From Chloroflexota bacterium (GTDB lineage Bacteria > Chloroflexota > Anaerolineae > Anaerolineales > Villigracilaceae): a stretch of 9,213 bases of DNA. A program made the translations under genes and the position numbers. The notes under the pieces were generated by a model that saw only the letters and a list, made by a program, of their open reading frames with translations, did no database searches and was not told where the DNA came from. Positions 6,103 through 9,213 of this stretch are shown piece by piece. Every line of letters begins with the position of its first letter. Position 1 is the first letter of the stretch. The stretch covers positions 1 to 9,213 of the forward strand of contig JAJYOH010000209.1 in the NCBI GenBank assembly GCA_021796315.1. Reading direction: 5' to 3'.

Positions 6103-7941
6103 ATGCCTAGCCTAATTGGACAATCGCTTGGACGCTATCACATACTTGAACAACTCGGCAAAGGTGGCATGGCAACTGTCTATAAAGCATTCGACACTCG
6201 CTTGGAAAGAAATGTGGCAGTTAAAGTCATATTGCCGGGGCAACAACAGTCCGCGAAGTTCATCAAACGTTTCGAGCGCGAAGCGAAAGTGCTAGCGCAA
6301 CTTTCTAATCCAAACATTGTAAAAGTCCTGGACTATGGTGAACAAGATTCCATGCCGTATATCATCATGGAATACATTCCGGCTGGAACACTGAAAGCAA
6401 AAACGGGAAGGCCCATTCCATGGCAGCAAGCCTCTCATTTACTTGTGCCGATCGCTCGCGCTTTGGAGTATGCCCATCAACAGGAAGTTATTCATCGCGA
6501 TGTCAAGCCATCCAATATTTTGATCACGCAATCTGGTGAGCCGATGCTCTCAGACTTCGGGATTGCAAATATGCTGTCAACTCAAGAGACGGTTGATCTC
6601 ACCGGAACTGGAGTGGGGCTCGGTACACCAGAGTATATGGCACCTGAACAGGGGATGGGAAAAACAGTTGATGCGCGTGCGGATATTTACGCGCTTGGCA
6701 TTATCTTGTATGAATTAGTGACGGGTCGCAGACCATACGAAGCGGATACTCCGATGGCAATTATGGTGAAGAAAGCCACCGAGCCATTGCCGCGTCCAAC
6801 GCGATTCGTATCCGATCTGCCCGCGACTGTTGAGCGGGTCTTGATCAAAGCACTCGCAAGAGATCCTGATAATCGGTATCGAACAGCCGGCGAATTTGCT
6901 CTGGCATTGGAAAAACTTGCACAGGGTCAACTTGATCATGAAGTATCAGCGCCTCCCTTGGAATGGCTGAATAAAATCAAATCATCACGCGTTTTATGGT
7001 TTGGCTTGGCTGGCGTAGGAAGCGTTGTGGCTTTGCTGTTGTGCACATCGTTGCTGTTCTATATTTTTCGAAATCTTGTGAGTCGCCCTACGGTTCCAAC
7101 TTCCATTCCAAGTGCATCGGTTTCGTTTCCAACGAATGCTATAGCGCCTACAAATCCTCAACCCACTCAGCCTACTGATTCAATGAAGATGATCTCGATT
7201 CCTGCAGGGGATTTCCTTATGGGCGCAAGCGCAAAAGATCAGCAGGCGAAACAAGATGAATTTCCGCAACACACAGTCTCTTTAGATGCTTTCAAGATAG
7301 ACGAGACTGAAGTCACAGTTGCCATGTTCAATCAATGTGTCCAAACCGGTGCCTGTAACTACCGCAATGGTCCAACTGATGTACCTAGCCCGGACGTACC
7401 GGATGATTACTATACCAATCCGACTTATGCAAATTATCCGGCTGTAGACGTGCCGTGGAAACAAGCCGATAATTATTGCCTTTGGGCGGGGAAGCGCTTG
7501 CCGACTGAGGCTGAGTGGGAAAAAGCGGCTCGTGGAACAGATGGAAGAATGTACCCTTGGGGAAATCAGCCGCCATCTGGCAACCTTGTCAACTTTTGTG
7601 ATGCCAATTGCTCTGAGACTTATGCGAATGGAGCAATCAATGATGGTTATGCTGATCGAGCGCCTGTAGGAAGTTTCTTAGCTGGTGCTAGTCCATTCGG
7701 ATTGTTGGATATGGCTGGTAACGTTTGGGAATGGGTCCAAGATTGGTATGATGGAAATTACTATGCAAATTCTTCTTCCAAGAATCCGCAAGGACCATCC
7801 AATGGTTCCCAACGCGTCGTGCGCGGCGGCGGCTGGGATAGCATTGTAGCCAATCTTCGGGTTACAAAGCGTTTATATCATCCGCCTGATTTCTTTTCCG
7901 GCAGTCTGGGTTTCCGATGCGCGGCAGATGCAACTCCGTGA
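6103..7941 (+). CDS. Transmembrane Ser/Thr kinase with extracytoplasmic FGE/lectin-like domain, copy 3
   Basis: A 612-residue kinase; 36 of the first 41 residues match copy 2. The kinase domain (about 12-272) has GKGGMATVYKA, Lys41, HRD 131-133, DFG 151-153 and GTPEYMAPEQ, so it should be active. It lacks the juxtamembrane EVQPK segment of the other two. The membrane helix is at about 298-322, a shorter Pro/Ser/Thr linker at about 329-360, and the FGE-like domain at about 362-612. The outer domain is the most canonical of the three in its first part: PAGDFLMGAS, LPTEAEWEKAARGTDGRMYPWG, an NFCDANC segment and GNVWEWVQDWY. It ends RVVRGGGWDS...GSLGFRCAADATP. No cysteine pair follows RGGGW, so formylglycine-generating activity is unlikely. 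It is the last gene of the apparent kinase operon; no clear terminator follows. Confidence 0.95.
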   Translation: MPSLIGQSLGRYHILEQLGKGGMATVYKAFDTRLERNVAVKVILPGQQQSAKFIKRFEREAKVLAQLSNPNIVKVLDYGEQDSMPYIIMEYIPAGTLKAKTGRPIPWQQASHLLVPIARALEYAHQQEVIHRDVKPSNILITQSGEPMLSDFGIANMLSTQETVDLTGTGVGLGTPEYMAPEQGMGKTVDARADIYALGIILYELVTGRRPYEADTPMAIMVKKATEPLPRPTRFVSDLPATVERVLIKALARDPDNRYRTAGEFALALEKLAQGQLDHEVSAPPLEWLNKIKSSRVLWFGLAGVGSVVALLLCTSLLFYIFRNLVSRPTVPTSIPSASVSFPTNAIAPTNPQPTQPTDSMKMISIPAGDFLMGASAKDQQAKQDEFPQHTVSLDAFKIDETEVTVAMFNQCVQTGACNYRNGPTDVPSPDVPDDYYTNPTYANYPAVDVPWKQADNYCLWAGKRLPTEAEWEKAARGTDGRMYPWGNQPPSGNLVNFCDANCSETYANGAINDGYADRAPVGSFLAGASPFGLLDMAGNVWEWVQDWYDGNYYANSSSKNPQGPSNGSQRVVRGGGWDSIVANLRVTKRLYHPPDFFSGSLGFRCAADATP

Positions 7942-8200
7942 TTTCGTTCAATCTTGAAAACTAACCAAGGCACATCCGTGCACGCCTCGAAATGGATCTG
8001 ACTGTAACAGCGGTTCGTCGCGGCATACCCTCTGCAAAACAAGTTCGTTCTCAGACTCTTCGAGAGTAAGCCCGAAGCATTGCACGAGGACAATAGTTTC
8101 ACGTCTCGGCATTGTAGCCGCAACTTCATCCGGCGCATCAGATAAAAGTATCTCGAGTAAGAATTCTTACATCTAGACCTAGGTAAACACCGGGCGGATA
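7942..8200. other. Convergent intergenic region
   Basis: A 259-bp gap between the converging kinase operon and the membrane-protein gene. I see no intrinsic terminator with a U tract for either side. It contains small dyads (for example CGTGCACG at 7977-7984 and ACTCT-TCG-AGAGT near 8057-8069), a doubtful minus-strand ORF, and the palindrome cluster listed separately. Confidence 0.5.
7948..8112 (-). CDS. Possible small ORF or gene remnant
   Basis: A 54-codon minus-strand frame from ATG 8112 to TGA 7948-7950, which stops 6 bp from the end of kinase copy 3. The frame is open back to a TAA at 8167-8169. Its translation (MPRRETIVLVQCFGLTLEES...) has a protein-like composition and lies downstream of, and codirectional with, the membrane-protein gene. 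There is no good Shine-Dalgarno and I do not recognise a family. It could be a real short gene, the tail of a decayed gene, or chance. An overlapping minus-strand frame (7878-8138) is less likely because it runs into the kinase gene and is rich in Arg and Cys. Confidence 0.2.
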   Translation of the reverse strand: MPRRETIVLVQCFGLTLEESENELVLQRVCRDEPLLQSDPFRGVHGCALVSFQD

Positions 8201-8206
8201 TTATCC
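8140..8206. repeat. Cluster of short palindromes
   Basis: Within 67 bp there are AGATA-4-TATCT (8140-8153), CTCGAG (8152-8157), the perfect 14-bp palindrome GTAAGAATTCTTAC (8157-8170), TCTAGA (8172-8177), ACCTAGGT (8177-8184) and GGATA-T-TATCC (8196-8206, overlapping the stop codon of the leftward gene). It could be operator-like, an RNA processing site, or coincidence. Confidence 0.4.
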
Positions 8207-9157
8207 TTTACGTCCCTTGGCGCTGGCGGGCTTTGACAAACGAGGATCTTTCCTCAATTCAGGGATAACCTCAGGCAGACGGTAAATAATAGCCTGGCTG
8301 AATCTCGTCCACTGCTGTTTTTCTTCGTCTCGATCCTTTGGTGGATTTAGACCCAGCGTCTCTCGCAATTGTGGAGCGTAAACATCAAACGCGGCCTTGA
8401 CATAATCTCCCCATTCAACCGCCGACTCGCGCGCAAAGTGTGGCGAGATAGCTGTCGCTATAAGGATAAGTGTGAATATCCACCAAATAGGCAACGACCT
8501 TGTGAAAATAGCAAAGCCGGCATACTCAAGCGCGAGAAGAACGCCCAAGAAGCCAACATTGACCCAAAAATCAACCTGAGTTTTGGAATTGTCCATTAGG
8601 TCGCGGTAGTCTTTGGGAATGATTGCCAAGAGCCGACTCCAGCCGTCAATGGATTCGATGCCGTACATGACGCGCGGATAGATTTCAAAAGCGCGCAGTG
8701 TATTTCCAAAAGAAGTCGGCAACAATAAGTTTCCTCTATCGGGGAACCGCTCCGAGTATTCTTTCATGAGATTGTTTCTTCGTGTGCGTTTTTCTGGTGG
8801 AAATTTACTTTGCAGTTTTCTGTATTCATCATCAAGCTTTTCAATCTCATCAAGAAGTTTGTTGTATCTCCGTTTTTCCAGCCACCCTAAAGCGTGCATT
8901 GGATTCCATTTTCCATATCCTTCTAGAAAACGATACAAGCCTCGGTTGGTGACGAGCAAGAATATTCCTCCTAACCATGAAATAATGACCAAGAGCGTCG
9001 TTCCGATGATTAGGTTGATTTGAAGCGATGCAATTAGGTTGACATTCTTTCCAAAACTATCTGCTATTTCGCCCAACAAGCCGACAAAAACAGTCGTGGG
9101 TAAAAAATATGCCATTGCAAAATTTCGGTCGAATAGATTTGGTAGTTCGCCAAACAT
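8201..9157 (-). CDS. Conserved four-helix membrane protein of unknown function
   Basis: A 318-residue integral membrane protein; I do not know a function. Predicted membrane segments lie at about 14-30, 47-70, 197-220 and 222-240. A highly charged, probably coiled-coil segment (about 92-138) follows the second helix. Then comes a distinctive block, LPTSFGNTLRAFE (146-158), with YGIES (165-169) and W173-S-R. As I recall, uncharacterised actinobacterial and chloroflexal membrane proteins share the pattern LPT..GN.L.A.E....YG....W.RL; this was not searched. After helix 4 there is an E248-W-G-x-x-V-K-A-A-F-D-V-Y segment and a basic, Lys/Arg-rich C-terminus. With two helical hairpins, the central 125-residue region and both termini lie on the same side, probably the cytoplasm (positive-inside reasoning). 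Start 9157 is supported by GAGGA (9163-9167) 5 nt upstream. It points toward the kinase array, so it is not in that operon. Confidence 0.85.
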   Translation of the reverse strand: MFGELPNLFDRNFAMAYFLPTTVFVGLLGEIADSFGKNVNLIASLQINLIIGTTLLVIISWLGGIFLLVTNRGLYRFLEGYGKWNPMHALGWLEKRRYNKLLDEIEKLDDEYRKLQSKFPPEKRTRRNNLMKEYSERFPDRGNLLLPTSFGNTLRAFEIYPRVMYGIESIDGWSRLLAIIPKDYRDLMDNSKTQVDFWVNVGFLGVLLALEYAGFAIFTRSLPIWWIFTLILIATAISPHFARESAVEWGDYVKAAFDVYAPQLRETLGLNPPKDRDEEKQQWTRFSQAIIYRLPEVIPELRKDPRLSKPASAKGRKG

Positions 9158-9213
9158 GGGTGTCCTCGAATAGACTCACTATATTATTATCTCAATGTGT
9201 GCTCGGCGGAGGA
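9158..9213. promoter_or_regulatory. Upstream region of the membrane-protein gene
   Basis: It contains the Shine-Dalgarno GAGGA for the leftward gene and an AT-rich patch (9179-9192) that could hold a -10 element; no matching -35 is visible. The last bases read GGCGGAGGA on the plus strand, which could be the ribosome binding site of a rightward gene just outside the window; this is speculative. Confidence 0.3.

Larger units (their letters stand above)
2119..7941 (+). repeat. Tandem array of three paralogous kinase genes
   Basis: Three consecutive genes encode the same domain order. Similarity is strongest in the kinase N-terminus (all share GRYHILEQLG and GGMATVYKA), weak in the linkers and lowest in the last 40 or so residues. 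Copies 1 and 2 share more (DLEET activation segment, EVQPK, CDPPR motif, RCARSAP end) than either does with copy 3, which suggests that copy 3 split off first. Confidence 0.85.

Noticed and set aside
3304..7941. Active formylglycine-generating (sulfatase-maturing) enzymes
   Set aside because: The domain family matches, but the catalytic cysteine pair after the RGGS-like motif is absent in all three.
7878..8138. 86-residue minus-strand ORF
   Set aside because: It overlaps the end of kinase copy 3 by 64 bp, has unusual Arg/Cys composition and no recognisable features.
1..9213. CRISPR arrays, tRNA/rRNA genes, transposases, DGR reverse transcriptase
   Set aside because: No regularly spaced repeats, no RNA gene signatures and no transposase or reverse transcriptase motifs were seen on either strand.

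Overview
The window looks like chromosomal DNA of a monoderm bacterium, most likely Chloroflexota (Anaerolineae-like). This rests on type VII secretion genes beside receptor-like Ser/Thr kinases whose outer domains hang on Thr/Pro-rich linkers, and on moderate GC. It is an inference; no rRNA or other marker gene is present. There are no RNA genes, mobile elements or CRISPR arrays that I can support.

Layout. (1) Positions 1-1550, minus strand: the N-terminal 516 codons of an EccC/EssC-type secretion ATPase that runs off the left edge. (2) 1551-1745: an intergenic leader with three possible hairpins. (3) 1746-2021, minus: a 91-residue WXG100 (ESAT-6-like) protein with a strong ribosome binding site. 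(4) 2022-2118: a compact divergent control region with overlapping sigma70-type promoters facing both ways. (5) 2119-4062, 4121-6046 and 6103-7941, plus strand: three tandem paralogous transmembrane kinases in an apparent operon with spacers of 58 and 56 bp. Each has a cytoplasmic RD-type kinase domain, one membrane helix, a low-complexity linker and a C-terminal FGE-sulfatase/C-type-lectin-like domain. (6) 7942-8200: a convergent gap with a doubtful 54-codon ORF and a dense cluster of small palindromes. (7) 8201-9157, minus: a conserved four-helix membrane protein of unknown function.

Reading of the locus. A T7SS-type substrate and its motor ATPase are divergently arranged with three surface-sensing kinases. 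The simplest hypothesis is that the kinases sense something outside through a lectin-like domain and control secretion or envelope physiology by phosphorylation. The adjacency and the shared promoter region are seen directly; the functional link is inferred. The kinases' outer domains lack the cysteines of true formylglycine-generating enzymes, and the three copies differ most in their last 40 or so residues. That suggests divergent ligand binding rather than enzymology.
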